Shown here: positions 36,064 to 47,488 of the stretch, one piece after another
Numbering within the stretch: position 1 is the first letter of the stretch
Layout: every line of letters begins with the position of its first letter
DNA from: Glycine soja
Taxonomy: Eukaryota; Streptophyta; Magnoliopsida; Fabales; Fabaceae
Direction: 5' to 3'
Assembly: GCF_004193775.1 (NCBI RefSeq)
Contig: NC_041016.1
Coordinates: 44,689,522 to 44,753,521 of the forward strand
Length of the DNA: 64,000 bases
The notes under the pieces: model-generated
Told to the model about the DNA's origin: nothing
Seen by the model: only the letters and a program-made list of their open reading frames with translations
Databases searched by the model: none
Made by a program: the position numbers and the translations under genes

Positions 36064-39000
36064 ATGCCTGAGAATCCACTGCAGGCCTTGTTTCATAACA
36101 TCGAACAAGTCTCAAGCTTTGTTCAACACCATCTCTCTAATTTCATAGGCATTCATTTCCAGCCATCAGGACCCCATAGTGGCTCTCTCTTATCAATCTC
36201 TTCCTCTACCAAAGCCCCACTTGCAAAAACTGCATCTTCTGTACAACTCGGTGATACTGCTGTCAAGGTATTCATATTGTCAATACTATGCAATCTTAAC
36301 TGTCAAAACTTTTATTGCGACTCTTGTGCCAGTGAGTGTGTTTTTCGTGATTGACTCTTTGTGCTTCTTAAATTAGAATTTGGTGTTGTTTGTTTGTTCT
36401 AGGGGAATTTGAATCTTTTTACTTTTTTTTTCAAAGTTTATGTTGTAATTCATGCATTGATTTACTATGATAAAGTTTATAATTTGCTTTATTATTGTTG
36501 TTGTCTCAGTTTCTGCAACTGGGCAACAATAACTCTAATAGCAAAGGGAATAGTAAAATTGTCTTCTTTAGAAAGACTATGGTGAGTGGTGACAAATGCA
36601 TATTATGAATTTTAGGGCTTTCTTTTCTTAACAAATATGTTTATTTTGCTACTTTGCAAGCCTTATTTATCTCAAGGTACTCTTACAATGCCTGGCAGAT
36701 TGTTGGACACTTTGTTTTGCTAGTTAGAATATGAATTTATCATTGTTATTTGGGAGAATGAGAGTGGAGGAGGGGGTGGTGCAGCAGATCTCCAAGCTCA
36801 AGATTACCATTTTTTTGGAATGGCTGAAAGTTCAGGTCCTATTTACCTTGATAAGGCCCATAGTTCAAAGCCACTAGAAAGGGCTGCCATTTGGAGTGTT
36901 CATTCTAGAAGAAATAGGCAGGACCCAGGGTAGTTAGTTAGAGGTGGTGTTCACGTGAATAATATTAAAAGGGGGTGCGCGCATTGAAAGGGGGAATGCC
37001 ACATATTCATGAGAGTTATTCAGTTGGGCAGAGAGAATTTCCCTAAGGAGCTGTTACGCTAGTTATTGGTTTGTATTTTCTTCTGTTTTTTTGTTTCCCA
37101 TTGAATATCCTCATCGAGGCTGGACATTTCATTCTGGTCTCTATCAGGCTGCTACAAAGTTTTGAATAGCAATGCATTTTCAATTAGTGGCCGTAGTGGT
37201 CTCTATCAGGCCATCTTGCTATGCTTTAACCTGCTATAGCGTTTTTGGAGTTGGCCATATGCGCTGCTATCCAATATTGATAACTTTGATATAAACATTG
37301 TGTAATCTTCTGAACTGTCACGAATAATGGTTTCTCTAGCGAAGGATATCTAGATAGTTTTATTTGGGAAAGGACAATGCTGTGGCACATATCTTATAGT
37401 TGCCAATTATAAACATGTCTTAAAGTTTATTGGAATATTTGTAGATGTAATGAATATTTTATTTGTATTCTTGTTAAAATGTGTGTTAAGTAAGATAATT
37501 TATCCCTTAAGGACTACAATTCTCAGTGTATCTTTATAAATATGAATTGTCGTGATTTGGTTATTTTTCATCTTTGTCTTGTTTCTATAGGGAAAGTCTG
37601 CTGCCCCAGTTACTAAGGAAGAGCTTGGAAGGGCTACTTGGACTTTCCTTCACATTCTTGCAGCTCAGGTTTTGTCACTCAATTTGTATTGATACAGATA
37701 CTATCGGTTCCTCATAGTCTAGTTTTGTCATGTATTGTGCACCAAATTGTTGTTCCCTGTTGCATAAGTGTTGAATTATCATGTGAGTAGACAAATGTAG
37801 TTGTGAGTGCTGACCATTTTCTCCTCTTTTTAATTGCTTTACATAAGATGTTATTTGAAGAGAGTCTCATGTTTAATAGCTAGAGCATGGATATGGTGTA
37901 GCCCTTTATAACAATATTCACCATTAAAAAACTGTATCGGGAGCCATTTCTCTCATTACCACGGTGTTCTGCCTGCTACACTAAACTTTCAGCATGGTTA
38001 TCTTCAAATGTTTTGTTTGCATGCATTCTGCAACAAGTTTTATCTGTGTTGCTGGCTTTCTACTTCTTATTTCTTCTTTAAATGTTGTTAGTTTCATCTA
38101 CAAAGTAAATTTATTACTTTCTGTTAATGGTGTCATACCCCAGTTGAGTCACACTTGGTAACAGTTTTCATTGTTTTGCATGTTTGTATCTGAGGATGTT
38201 CAGAAAGGAAAGCATAGTCTAGCTTTTTCTTATTCATGTGATAAACAAGTTTTATTTTGATGTCTTATCACCCAACTGAAACCACAAAATGAAAAACTAC
38301 AGAGTTTTGAATGACCTTGTTCTCTTTTCAGTACCCGGATAATCCTACAAGACAACAGAAGAAGGATGTAAAAGAACTGGTATCTTCCTTCCTTCCTTTA
38401 CCCCTTGTTATAAATTATAGGATTTCATCTAAGAAGTTAGAAAATGTTGTGGACTTATTTGAGTCTTTGATGTAATTGGTAGTAGAAATCCTTGCAGTTT
38501 AATTTATCTTGTGGCCTTGTGTTACAAAACTATTGCCTGATTTATCATGTCAATGTGACATATTATAGTAAGTCTGAGAAATGTTTAAATGTGTGTATGT
38601 GTTTTGTTTCTATCCTTCAAGTAAGATGGAGTATTGTTCTAAACTTAAGATTTAGTTGATTCTAACCAGGGATTAACATTAAAGCAAATAATAAACTGTC
38701 AAAAATTTTGTCCATGTGGTAGGGAGCCTTGAGTTATCCATGTAGACTATAAATAACTTGTTTAACAGGATGTAATTTGTACACAGGTACAGATGTTACC
38801 TCGAATATACCCTTGCGGGGAATGTCGAGATCACTTTAAAGAAGTTCTTAGGTATATTAAACTATTAATATCTCACTCTTTATCCTGCAATTGATGGTTT
38901 GTGATTATAATTGTTTATTTTAGTATTACTCCCTGTTGGTAGTTTAAATTTTCATTTTCTATTCAGATTGTCATACTTTTTATAAGTTCATTTTAGTGTG

Positions 39001-40637
39001 AATATGGACAAAGAAATGAATTTAATTAAATTGTAAATTCATGATGGATGTTAACAGATCTACTGGAAGTTTTATAAATAGCATTTTTGGCTGTTAACAA
39101 TGAATTCTGAAACCTTGTCTGTTCTTTTTACCTTTTCAAGCTAGTTATTGCTTAGAGCTAACAGATCAAGATCAAGCAAGTAAACTACTAGATGTCTCAT
39201 AAAAGTGTTCTATTTGTCCTTTCTTTCCTATAATTTTCCAAACATAATTGTTTTCTAATGAGGTTCTTTTGCAGCACTACTAAGTAGTAAGATAGAAGGA
39301 TGCAAAGTGAAAACACTTTCATTTATAGCATATGCAAATCTATGCCTTAGTTACAAGAGGAAATCCCCTCATATTGCCTCTATTTGCAAACATTCATGAG
39401 CTTTCTTTTGTTTTTTTTTTTCTTTTGCTATACTGCTTACTGTAAATATGCTTTATGCTGTGATAAAGGTCAAACTGTTCCACTACCATGTTTTGACCTT
39501 AATCATCTCCTACTCTCCAATACAGTGGTTCTTATGGATCTTCAACATAGTAGCATGTTTCAAAGACACACGCTTAATGAATTATTTTATCTGCTCCAGT
39601 TTTCACATGTTGCAGTACCATGTCAGTATTCCAAATTTCTATTCTATATCACCCCTTTTACTATGTGCTTCTTTACATTTTTGGTAGAGCAAATCCTGTA
39701 CAGACTGGATCGCATGCTGAATTTTCTCAGTGGTTATGTCATGTGCATAATGTTGTTAATAGAAGGTAAGTTATGCTCATTATTGTTGACTATAATCACT
39801 GTATCATTTAACAAATAGCTGAAACCATCTTTTGCTCATGGAATTTTTCAGTGCAAGCCACTTTTAGTATGGTGATGGGTATGTCCTGTTAAAATTTGGG
39901 GCCTGATTTTCTGGAGTGTAGACGAATATCCTTTTAAAATGGGAAATCTAGAGTTTAGGAATGTTCCAAATTTTTGTTCCTGTAAAAGTTGCATATATAC
40001 AATAGTATGCTAGTGTTTATGCTGACCAAGCTTATCAGTTATAGGAGTTTGTTCTTGCTGCCCCATTCAGTTATAGAATGGGGTAGCTAGAACAAACTCC
40101 TATAACTAATTTGTCAAAGAGAATCTAATGCCAAGTCAAGAACCGGCTCAACAAAAGCTTAAGCTGTTAGTGGGGGCTCATGCACGGTTTTATGACTGTC
40201 ATAGAGTACAACAGAAAAGAAAACCAAAGGCTTGACCAAGCTTATCGGTTATAGGAGTTTGTTCTTGCTGCCCCATTCTTGTAAGTTGAATTTTGACAAT
40301 GTAAAGCCCAACGGTTCATGCTTAAGGATGTGCATTTGATATAATTAAACCAATCATTAGCCTCCTTTTAAGAACTTGAGCTTTTAAGTGAGTTGGTCCT
40401 TGACAGTTTATATGCCGAAGTAGATGTTGCTTTATGCCTTAGCAAACTAGCTTGTGTAAGTGCTATAATTCCTGATTTGCATGACACTTGATATTCTTTT
40501 TTAACAGCCTTGGCAAACCAATATTCCCCTGTGAACGAGTTGATGCAAGGTGGGGCAAACTGGACTGTGAACAGAATGCATGTGAAATTATTGGTAGTAC
40601 ATCAATTTTTAGGAAGATATGGAAGAAATCTACCTAA
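36064..40637 (+). CDS. ERV1: FAD-linked sulfhydryl oxidase, Erv1/ALR type, six coding exons, 200 aa
   Basis: Exons: 36064-36267, 37591-37668, 38332-38379, 38787-38851, 39688-39765, 40508-40637, all GT-AG and summing to 603 nt. Erv1 re-oxidises Mia40 in the mitochondrial intermembrane space and passes electrons to cytochrome c. The protein begins MPENPLQALFHNIEQVSSFV; residues 77-94 (TKEELGRATWTFLHILAA) open the Erv/ALR helical domain. The active disulfide is C120-G-E-C123 in YPCGECRDHF. FAD-contacting WLCHVHNVVN follows, and C149 with C166 has the 17-residue spacing of the family's structural disulfide. The C-terminal CX4C, C178-EQNA-C183, is the plant arrangement in which the shuttle cysteines sit at the C-terminus rather than the N-terminus. 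Length is close to Arabidopsis Erv1 (about 190). The last dozen residues (SIFRKIWKKST) are unfamiliar to me. A further in-phase exon may exist at 36510-36581. Likely functional. Confidence 0.92.
36510..36581 (+). other. Possible 72-nt cassette exon of ERV1
   Basis: Preceded by TTGTTGTTGTCTCAG and followed by GTGAGT, it is open in phase 0 for 24 codons (FLQLGNNNSNSKGNSKIVFF, then RKTM). It lies between coding exons 1 and 2 and would insert into the poorly conserved linker between the N-terminal segment and the catalytic domain, giving 224 aa. No family conservation is apparent for these residues, so it may be optional or chance. Confidence 0.4.
36770..37150. other. Unassigned LTR-like sequence in ERV1 intron 1
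   Basis: A GC-richer stretch (GGGGGTGCGCGCATTG, about 36973; TTCCCTAAGGAGCTGTTACG) within the large intron has the texture of an LTR fragment but shows no paired end. Confidence 0.3.
40024..40278. repeat. Palindrome plus direct copy in the last ERV1 intron
   Basis: Arms of 32 bp (40037-40068, AGTTATAGGAGTTTGTTCTT...CCCCATTC; and 40076-40107, its inverse complement with two mismatches) are separated by 7 bp. A third copy in direct order, 45 bp with one mismatch, lies at 40234-40278 (starting GACCAAGCTTATCGG). Noncoding. The transcript could form a strong hairpin. Confidence 0.9.
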
Positions 40638-40944
40638 AAATGATTGACATGCATACTATGTGAGAGGTGTTAAATTTTGACCTTTTGATAATTGTTTTAG
40701 ATAGGCCAAGGGTTATTTGTTGGTTATACACCAGAGTACGTGAATACATTTTATCTCCAATATTCATAACTCGGTTTATTATAGTAAATGAAAATTTAAG
40801 CCCGGATTATATTGATTTTTTAAGCATCAAAATCAGAGATGTAGTTGCCAAACCTTGTAAATTCTTTACATGAATTATTCTGTGTGCTGTGTCATATTTT
40901 AAACCCTTCGTAACCAATTTCTTTAATAGGAATATTGTTTCCTT

Positions 40945-41060
40945 ACAACCGGACAGGATGACGTAGTGATTAGGCATCCTGAGCCGACACATTATGGGGA
41001 CGATCTATTTAACAAGAAATCTCTGGTTTGATCCCATTGTATGTAAAAATCCGTCGGGCT
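40945..41060 (+). mobile_element. Candidate SINE (tRNA-like A and B boxes)
   Basis: TGACGTAGTGATTAGGCATC (about 40959-40978) resembles a Pol III A box, and GGTTTGATCCC (about 41025) resembles a B box. The spacing of about 50-60 bp fits plant SINEs. No clear 3' tail or target duplication was found. Confidence 0.35.
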
Positions 41061-41429
41061 AACACCAGTTATAATATTGCAAGATTAGTCTATGGTTTGT
41101 AACATATTAGCTATTTTTAGGATCATTGGCTGTTCTCACACATCAATGAGATTTTTTTGCGTGCTTTGTCTTCAATTTTGCCTTAAAATTTGTCTAGCAA
41201 GTAAAAAGTTTGTGAATGGTCAATTATTGATCAAGTGTCTTGGAAAAATAATACTTAAACTTTTCATTTTATAATATTTATATGATTTGGTATGCTTGCC
41301 TAATGTCACAAGTTTTTGATGTTGTTACTGGAGGTCGAACTTAGGTCATCCGCATGATAGTGTAAATATTTATCATTACTATCACATGACGAATAGATAT
41401 TTTTAATGTATGAGACATTCAATTTTTTT

Positions 41430-41670
41430 TCACTCCACCTTCAACCCAGGATGCCGATCTCCTGAAAAAGACTCTCTAACCTCCAAGAGTCCCTTGTTCC
41501 ATATGCATAATAAACCCTCTAAAGTGTTTATTGTAGGCCATTCTCTCCATTCCATGTTATCATCTCCCAAAATAGCAGAGCATATTTTCTTATTCACCTT
41601 CTCTAACTTTGTTTCTTGTACACACACCAAATCCACCCCTCACCGTTAATCAATTTTCCTAATAACACCG
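41430..41670 (-). pseudogene. LINE endonuclease fragment
   Basis: The minus strand reads MDLVCVQETKLEKVNKKICS, then LLCIWNKGLLEVRESF, which is the QETK-containing N-terminal part of a LINE endonuclease. A frameshift precedes it (KLINGEG... in the neighbouring frame). It lies about 800 bp beyond the ERV1 stop. Confidence 0.65.
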
Positions 41671-41689
41671 CATTGTTTTAGCCTGTGAT

Positions 41690-43150
41690 TTTAAAAGTGA
41701 TTGAAATAACTTACAAGAGAAAATAAAATTTAGTTTAAAAGGGAAAACTTAATTAAAACAGTTTGTATGATTTTATTTGATGATTTCAGGCGAGTTTTTA
41801 ATTTTAATTAAGATCTTAATTGTACACTATTAGTATGAAAATTAAACAATTCATTTACTAAATATAATATATTAATTAAATTTTAGCTAAAAATAATATA
41901 ATTATATATTATAAATAAAATTTCTTATATTTTACAACAAATAAATAGAATATAAATAGTCAAATCTTATTAAAAAATATATTTTTAAAATCAAATAATT
42001 CTAATTCTCATAAAATTTTATTAATACAGCATGTATTAAATGCAATATATAGAGTCAATCAAACATTATATTTTTTTGGGGGAAATTGTACATGATTAAA
42101 CAACTCATTCACTAAATATAATATATCAATTAAATTTTACCTAAAAATTATAGAATTAATATGTTATAAATAAGCCCTCTCTTTTAAAGAATGACAGTAG
42201 TGTTTTATTAAAAAAATTCAAGGATGAAAACTTGAATTTGTGTTTTTGAAATGGCTAATTCTTTCATGAAGTTTCTCAACATGATAGTTCTCTTTCTTCT
42301 CATTTCTAAGGTAATGGTTCCTCCCAGCTTGTGATACATAAAAATATCATAAATTATTATTAATAATTTTTCTAAGTGTGACTATCACCAACTCATGTTC
42401 ATGTGCTCAAAGGAGGGTGTTCTTGAATTGCATTGGTTTTCAAAGCCATTGAGCATGCAAACCCTTCTCTTTTGTTCTCTCACCTAGTGATAATTGTATT
42501 CTTAATGTTGGTAAACCTATAATCTATAATGGTGCTCTCAAATTCAAGTATGCCTAGGACCACTTATTTGCATTGATTACTGCTTTGCTTCCTCACTAAT
42601 CTATTGTCCTAAATGTAAAGCCAAGATATTTTTTTTGAGTATATTTGTTTATTTGTAACCAAATCCACTTTTGTATGGAGGTAATTATCGAAAAACATCA
42701 AATAAATAAAAAATGATGATCTTATATTAAAACACATATTGATAAGATGACATTATATATGAAAAAAATATCATAATCATTAATATTATATACATAAATG
42801 TTGGCTAAATACAATAAAAAATAATCTAAGATGGTTTCTTAATATAAGACACATGATGCTTGCATTATGTAACTCATCTGCAAACAAAATGATAAAAATA
42901 AATAAATAAAGATCATGTTTATGTAAATTCGTAATAAGTAAGAAATTGAATATTTATTTATAAGAAATTGAAAATTTGATGTAACAATACATGATCATAG
43001 TAGTCAATGTATCAAAATGGAAACAATGGTCATGGTTGTCATTACATGAAAGTCTTCATTTGCATTAATGATGTTAAAGTTTCCTTTTCAATTCAATCAT
43101 TATCTTCCATGTTTTGTAAATAATAAAGAATAAGACTATCAAATAAAAAT
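41690..43150. other. AT-rich DNA, no gene; possible Helitron 3' flank
   Basis: No coding stretch seen. Because the Helitron runs on the minus strand, its 3' terminus (hairpin followed by CTRR) should lie here or further left; I could not pick a convincing one. Confidence 0.4.
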
Positions 43151-43156
43151 TATATA

Positions 43157-44270
43157 CTAATAGTCAATAATATACAAATATCGTGAATGTTGAAAAATTT
43201 GTAAAAGTACTTGAGTCAAATTTTGAAAAAATTCTTTATATATGACATTTGATGTGTTGTTGGTAACTTGTCCCTCATTGTTGCATATAAGAATTTTCAA
43301 ACCCTTACATGTTGTAACTCTTGATATTACAACATACAATTGACCATGTGAGAAAATTGGTCTTGAATGATAAATCTTTACATGCTTGAGAGATTATATT
43401 TGACTTTTGTTGATTGTCATTGCAAAGGAAACAACCACTAATTCTTTTTTTCTCTGAAATTTAAATGAGATTCTAGGATTAGATGAAATAAATGATAATC
43501 TTGGAATGAAGACTTTTCTCATACTCTGCTTCCACAAATAACTTTTGCTTCCAACACATGATTGCCCATTTGAGTTACAATGAGTCGTGCCATTACACAA
43601 TCCATAAGATTGGTCAATATTTCTCAATAGGATAGTGGGAACTCCAATCTTTAGCTTCAATTTATGATTTGGAAGACTTATGCAACAATTGTATTTAAAA
43701 ACTCAGGAGTATAACAACATATGATGTATCAATGTTTCCAACTATTGAGCACGGGGCATCAAGACTTAAGTTCTTGTTTATCCAGGAATCAATGCCATAA
43801 TATGTTCATTCAAATCATTAATAACATCATTAGTTGGTGCTAAAATAGCTTTATGATGAAAAAAATGTGTCCCTCATTCTCCAAAAAGTGATGGGTATGT
43901 GCTATTAACAATAGTAGACATAGGATCACCTGAATTTTCAATAAGCATATAAGATGGAATGTCAATGGCATTTTCTTTGTCATGAATCTCACCAATAGTT
44001 TCATTTCCAATATCCAACACCCAATTTACAAATTCTTTCAATTGAGAAACATGTTCATTAGAAGACCTTGATTGAAGACTCATATTTTTTGTTAAAGTAA
44101 GAACCTTACATAAAGGCAAAAAATATTATGAATTAATGCTAGCATGAACAACACCTTATCTTCTTTCTTTTGGAATGATTGGAAGTATTTTTCTAAAATC
44201 TCCTCCTAATACCACAACTTTCCTTCCAAAGGGAGGGTTAGATTTTTCCTTATCAGAAAACCGAAATACA
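43157..44270 (-). pseudogene. Helitron helicase, C-terminal part
   Basis: Reading down from 44270 the minus strand gives FGRKVVVLGGDFRKILPIIP (Pif1-type helicase motif III region), then LKEFVNWVLDIGNETIGEI, then LKIGVPTILLRNIDQSYGLC at 43660-43600 and VVVSFAMTINKSQ near 43400. It closes with VVISRVTTCKGLKILICNN (43339-43270, motif VI). Frameshifts and stops separate the blocks (for example in KERR-stop-GVVHASIN). Upstream it is cut by a solo LTR at 44271. Confidence 0.85.
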
Positions 44271-44466
44271 TGTGAGAGATAAGGGGAGCAACATGAGCAA
44301 CATGTTTACCTAAGGCTAAAGCTTGAAGCTCAAGGAAAAGTTTGAAGATGTTTTGAAGAAGTTTTGGCTTTTACATGCCTAACTCCCTTGAGTGGCATTT
44401 GTATTGGTTGTTATCTTGATTGTTGCATCTTAGTACATTTGATATCTATTTTGCATTGTGCATCAT

Positions 44467-46058
44467 TGATAACTGCTAAATAATAGTGAAAAATCGGTTT
44501 GAAATTAACTTAGAATCAATTATTTAGCAATTATTTATGCTTTAATTTGGAAAAATTTAATTAAATTCGAATTCTGATTGCAAATATGAAAAAGGGAGGT
44601 ACAACAAGCAAAAAGGAGCAGAAATAAAGGAAAAAAGAAGAAAATCAGAAGAAGCCCAGTCCAGCAAGGCGCTAAGCGCGAAGACACGCCCAGCGCGCAA
44701 GAAGGCAAGGCGCTTAGCGCGAGACACGCGCTGAGCGTGCGGTGGCGCTGAGTGCGAGGCTTCGTGATCAGCGAGACTACGAAGGCCCAAAGCCCAACTT
44801 TGCACCTATAAATAAAAGGGTCAGCCTAGGAAAACAAACACACTTCCTCAGAGCTCAGTTTTCAAACTTCTGGCACTCAGTTCTCTCCTTTTCTTATATT
44901 CTTATTACCTTTCTTCCACCCCCCTTCTCATTGTAAAGCCCTCATGACTATGAGTGGTTAATCCCCTAGCTAGGGGCAGGCCTAAAAAGCCAATGATGTA
45001 TGGAGCATTTCAAGAGTTATCAATAAAAAGAGGATTTCCTTCCAGGTTCTTTTATTTACCGTTCTTTCTTATTTATCCTGTATCTCGGACCTTATTTTCT
45101 GTTAGGGTTTAGTCCACTTAGGAGAGGGTAAAGCCTAATTAGGGGTAAGGAATGAATACTTGAATCTGTTTTAAGGGTTAGTCCACTCGGGAGAGGGTAA
45201 CGCTTAATAGAACAATACAAGAAAGAAATCATCGGGTTATCTTTTAGAGGGTTTCCTTCCAAGTTCTTTTATCTGCTTTTCTTTCTTATTTATCTTGTAT
45301 CTCAGTCTTTATTTTCTATTAGTCTTTAGTCCACTCGGGAGAGAGTAAAGCCTAATTAGGGGTAAGGAATGAATGCTTGAATATGTTTTAAGGGTTAGTC
45401 CACTCGGGAGAGGGTAACGCTTAATAGAACAATAAAAGAAAGAAATCATAGGGTTAACATTAACCCAATGCCCATGCTTTAGCAAACATCTAGAATTTAA
45501 TCTTAATGCATCTTAGTTATTGAGTCTTTGCAAAGGGCATTTGGAAAATAGGTAATTAAGGTAGGCTTGTCATCATGAGGCATCAGGGGCAAGTAGATGG
45601 ATAGATGTGGGACAGAATCAGTTCACTGGTATTAATAACAGACAAATCATGAATCCATATATCTAGGTTGATTAGACTTGTTAGGTTTTAACAATTTTAT
45701 TATATAGATTTTATTCCCTATTTTATTGTTTGAAGTTTCTTATTTTATTGTTGGGTTTCTTAGAAGTAGTTATTCCTTATTTTATTGTTGGGTTTTCTTA
45801 GAAGTAGTATCCCCTATTTTATTTAGGAGTAGGTATTTAGGATTATTAGATTTAGTAATATTTTATAGACTTTATTCTTTATTTATTGCTTGAGTTTTTC
45901 TTAGATTTAAATTTCCCTTTAATTTTATACACTAAATTTACAATTTGCAAACTGAAAAGTACTTCATATAAGTGTAACAAAATCCATGTGGTACGACACT
46001 CGGCTTATCGAGAAATTATTACTACGAGCGATTTGGTACACTTGCCAAAGAACTAACA
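44467..46058 (+). mobile_element. Solo LTR B (Gypsy-like, 1592 bp), TSD ATCAT, nested in A
   Basis: Bounded by ATCAT at 44462-44466 and 46059-46063, it starts TGATAACTGCTAAATAATAG and ends GCCAAAGAACTAACA. It has GC-rich 'ggcgctaagcgcg' words (44670-44760), a TATAAATAAA box (about 44808) and an internal tandem duplication of period about 217 bp (45031-45460: TTTCCTTCCA-GTTCTTTTAT, GTCCACTCGGGAGAGGGTAA). It must be younger than LTR A, which it interrupts. Confidence 0.9.
45031..45462 (+). repeat. Tandem duplication (period about 217 bp) inside solo LTR B
   Basis: Both units contain TTTCCTTCCAxGTTCTTTTA, CCTAATTAGGGGTAAGGAAT, TGTTTTAAGGGTTAGTCCAC and GGTAACGCTTAATAGAACAA with few differences. 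It lies downstream of the TATA box, so in the LTR transcript. Confidence 0.85.
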
Positions 46059-46130
46059 ATCATCATAGTGTGTGTGAAGAAAATTTTCTAAGTTAAAAAA
46101 AATTCTTCAGAGGCAAAAGCTCTTTGTTTT

Positions 46131-46502
46131 AATCGATTACAACCTCATTGTAATCGATTACAACAAGTTGTCTAAAGCTTGTAGAGTTAAGTCTCATATC
46201 GGTTTAATCGATTACCGATATCTCACAATCGATTAAATTGTTATTTGAGACAATGACTGATTTTTTCAGGAGTCTTTGGTTTAATCGGTTACCAGTTGGA
46301 TTAATTGATTACTTCTCTCTCGGTTGAGTGTTCAGAGGAGAACAAGAACACTTTAATCGATTACTTAGGTCATCTAATCAATTACATTGTTCTTGAGTTG
46401 TTTTCCAAATGTTGGATGAACACTTTAATCGATTACTTAGATAATTTAATCGATTACTTTGCTAAAATAATTGATTAACTTATAGATTTAATCAATTACA
46501 AT
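46131..46502. repeat. Cluster of TAATCGATTAC words in solo LTR A
   Basis: About ten copies or one-base variants of the palindrome GTAATCGATTAC occur within 370 bp. A second, smaller cluster lies in solo LTR C (48180-48410). They belong to the LTRs and are not an independent array. Confidence 0.8.
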
Positions 46503-47396
46503 AAGTTATAATTGTTTTCTCTATAAATAAATAGCTTGTGTTCACATCTACACATCATGAGATCATTAGAGAATACTCAATACATCTTGAAAATAATTTC
46601 TTAGCCTCAGAATGAGCAAGATTTTGTGCTTTCATTAGTGAATAAGAGAAGAGAAGACAAGTGTTTTATAGTAACTCAACTTCTTAATCGTTTGGTTATG
46701 AAGATATTTTCTTGAAAGTGAGTTGTGTCTTTCGAGTAGAAGAAGATCATTGTCTCAATCCAGCAAGGTTTTTGTGGAAAGATTGGTCAAGTTGTATCTC
46801 TCCTACTTGGTTTTTCTTATGGATGAGTTTTACACGGTCTTTGTTTTTATGTATAAATTGCTTACAACATGCTAGAATAGAGTTTTCTAGTTTGGGCTAA
46901 GAGTAGGACTCTCTTAGGCCTATATTCACAAAGGACCCTAGTGTTGGGTGCCTTAGTCTCTTTTTTTGGAGTGGAAATTGTAGATTGGTTGTGACTGCTT
47001 GTAAGGATTCTTGATGCATAGTGGAAATCTAGTTCAGGTTGTTGATTAAATAATTGGATTAGCTTTTCTAGAAATAGAGAGTGAACCAGTATAAAAGATT
47101 GTGTCATTCTTCTCTTCTTCTAATCTTTCTCTCTCATTCAAGGTTTAATCAACTCATTCAATTTTTAATCAAGGTTTTCACAAAAATTCAAGTTTTATTA
47201 TTGTGAAAGAAAGGATGTAAATGAAGGATCATGTTTAAGGAACGATAGATTAAATATTGATTACGCTCGATTCATATTTGTTTTGTGATACGATCCATAT
47301 AAAAGTTTTTTTGTAACTCTATTTTTAAAATGTATATTTTGTTTGAAAATCCAATTCACCCTCCTATTGGTTTATTGAGTTCCATCATCTTTTTCA

Positions 47397-47488
47397 ATAC
47401 ATTCCTAAATGATCTATCAACTACTTCAAAGCAATGTCTATGAGTCATTGGAGCTTCATCCCAAATTATTTGTTTCGTCCTTCGTATC
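47397..47488 (-). pseudogene. Helitron helicase, motif II piece between two solo LTRs
   Basis: On the minus strand RRTKQIIWDEAPMTHRHCFE is followed by VVDRSFRNV. DEAP is the Walker B (motif II) of Pif1-like helicases. The piece is cut on the left by LTR A and on the right by LTR C, and its frame matches both neighbours once the LTRs are set aside. Confidence 0.88.

Larger units (their letters stand above)
44271..47396 (+). mobile_element. Solo LTR A (SIRE-like Copia), TSD ATACA, holding solo LTR B
   Basis: Bounded by ATACA at 44266-44270 and 47397-47401, it starts TGTGAGAGATAAGG and ends CATCATCTTTTTCA. Another solo LTR (44467-46058) interrupts it, so its own length is about 1.53 kb. The right end carries AATTCACCCTCCTATTGG, a layout I associate with SIRE-type soybean Copia LTRs, and 46130-46500 holds many TAATCGATTAC words. 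Taking it out, with one ATACA, joins two parts of the Helitron helicase in frame (RNV / FRFSDKEKSNPPFGRK), which confirms the boundaries. Confidence 0.88.

Noticed and set aside
39384..39818. 144-codon open frame in the ERV1 locus
   Set aside because: It runs through intron sequence and crosses ERV1 exon 5 in the wrong frame; the Phe/Tyr-rich content reflects AT-rich intron DNA.
44557..44936. Opposed GC-rich frames around 44.6-44.9 kb, Ala/Arg-rich
   Set aside because: They fall inside solo LTR B and come from the 'ggcgctaagcgc' words.
46131..46502. Regular-looking short repeats suggesting a CRISPR-like array
   Set aside because: The repeats are 10-12-bp palindromes at irregular spacing inside an LTR of a plant genome; no array structure and no cas genes.
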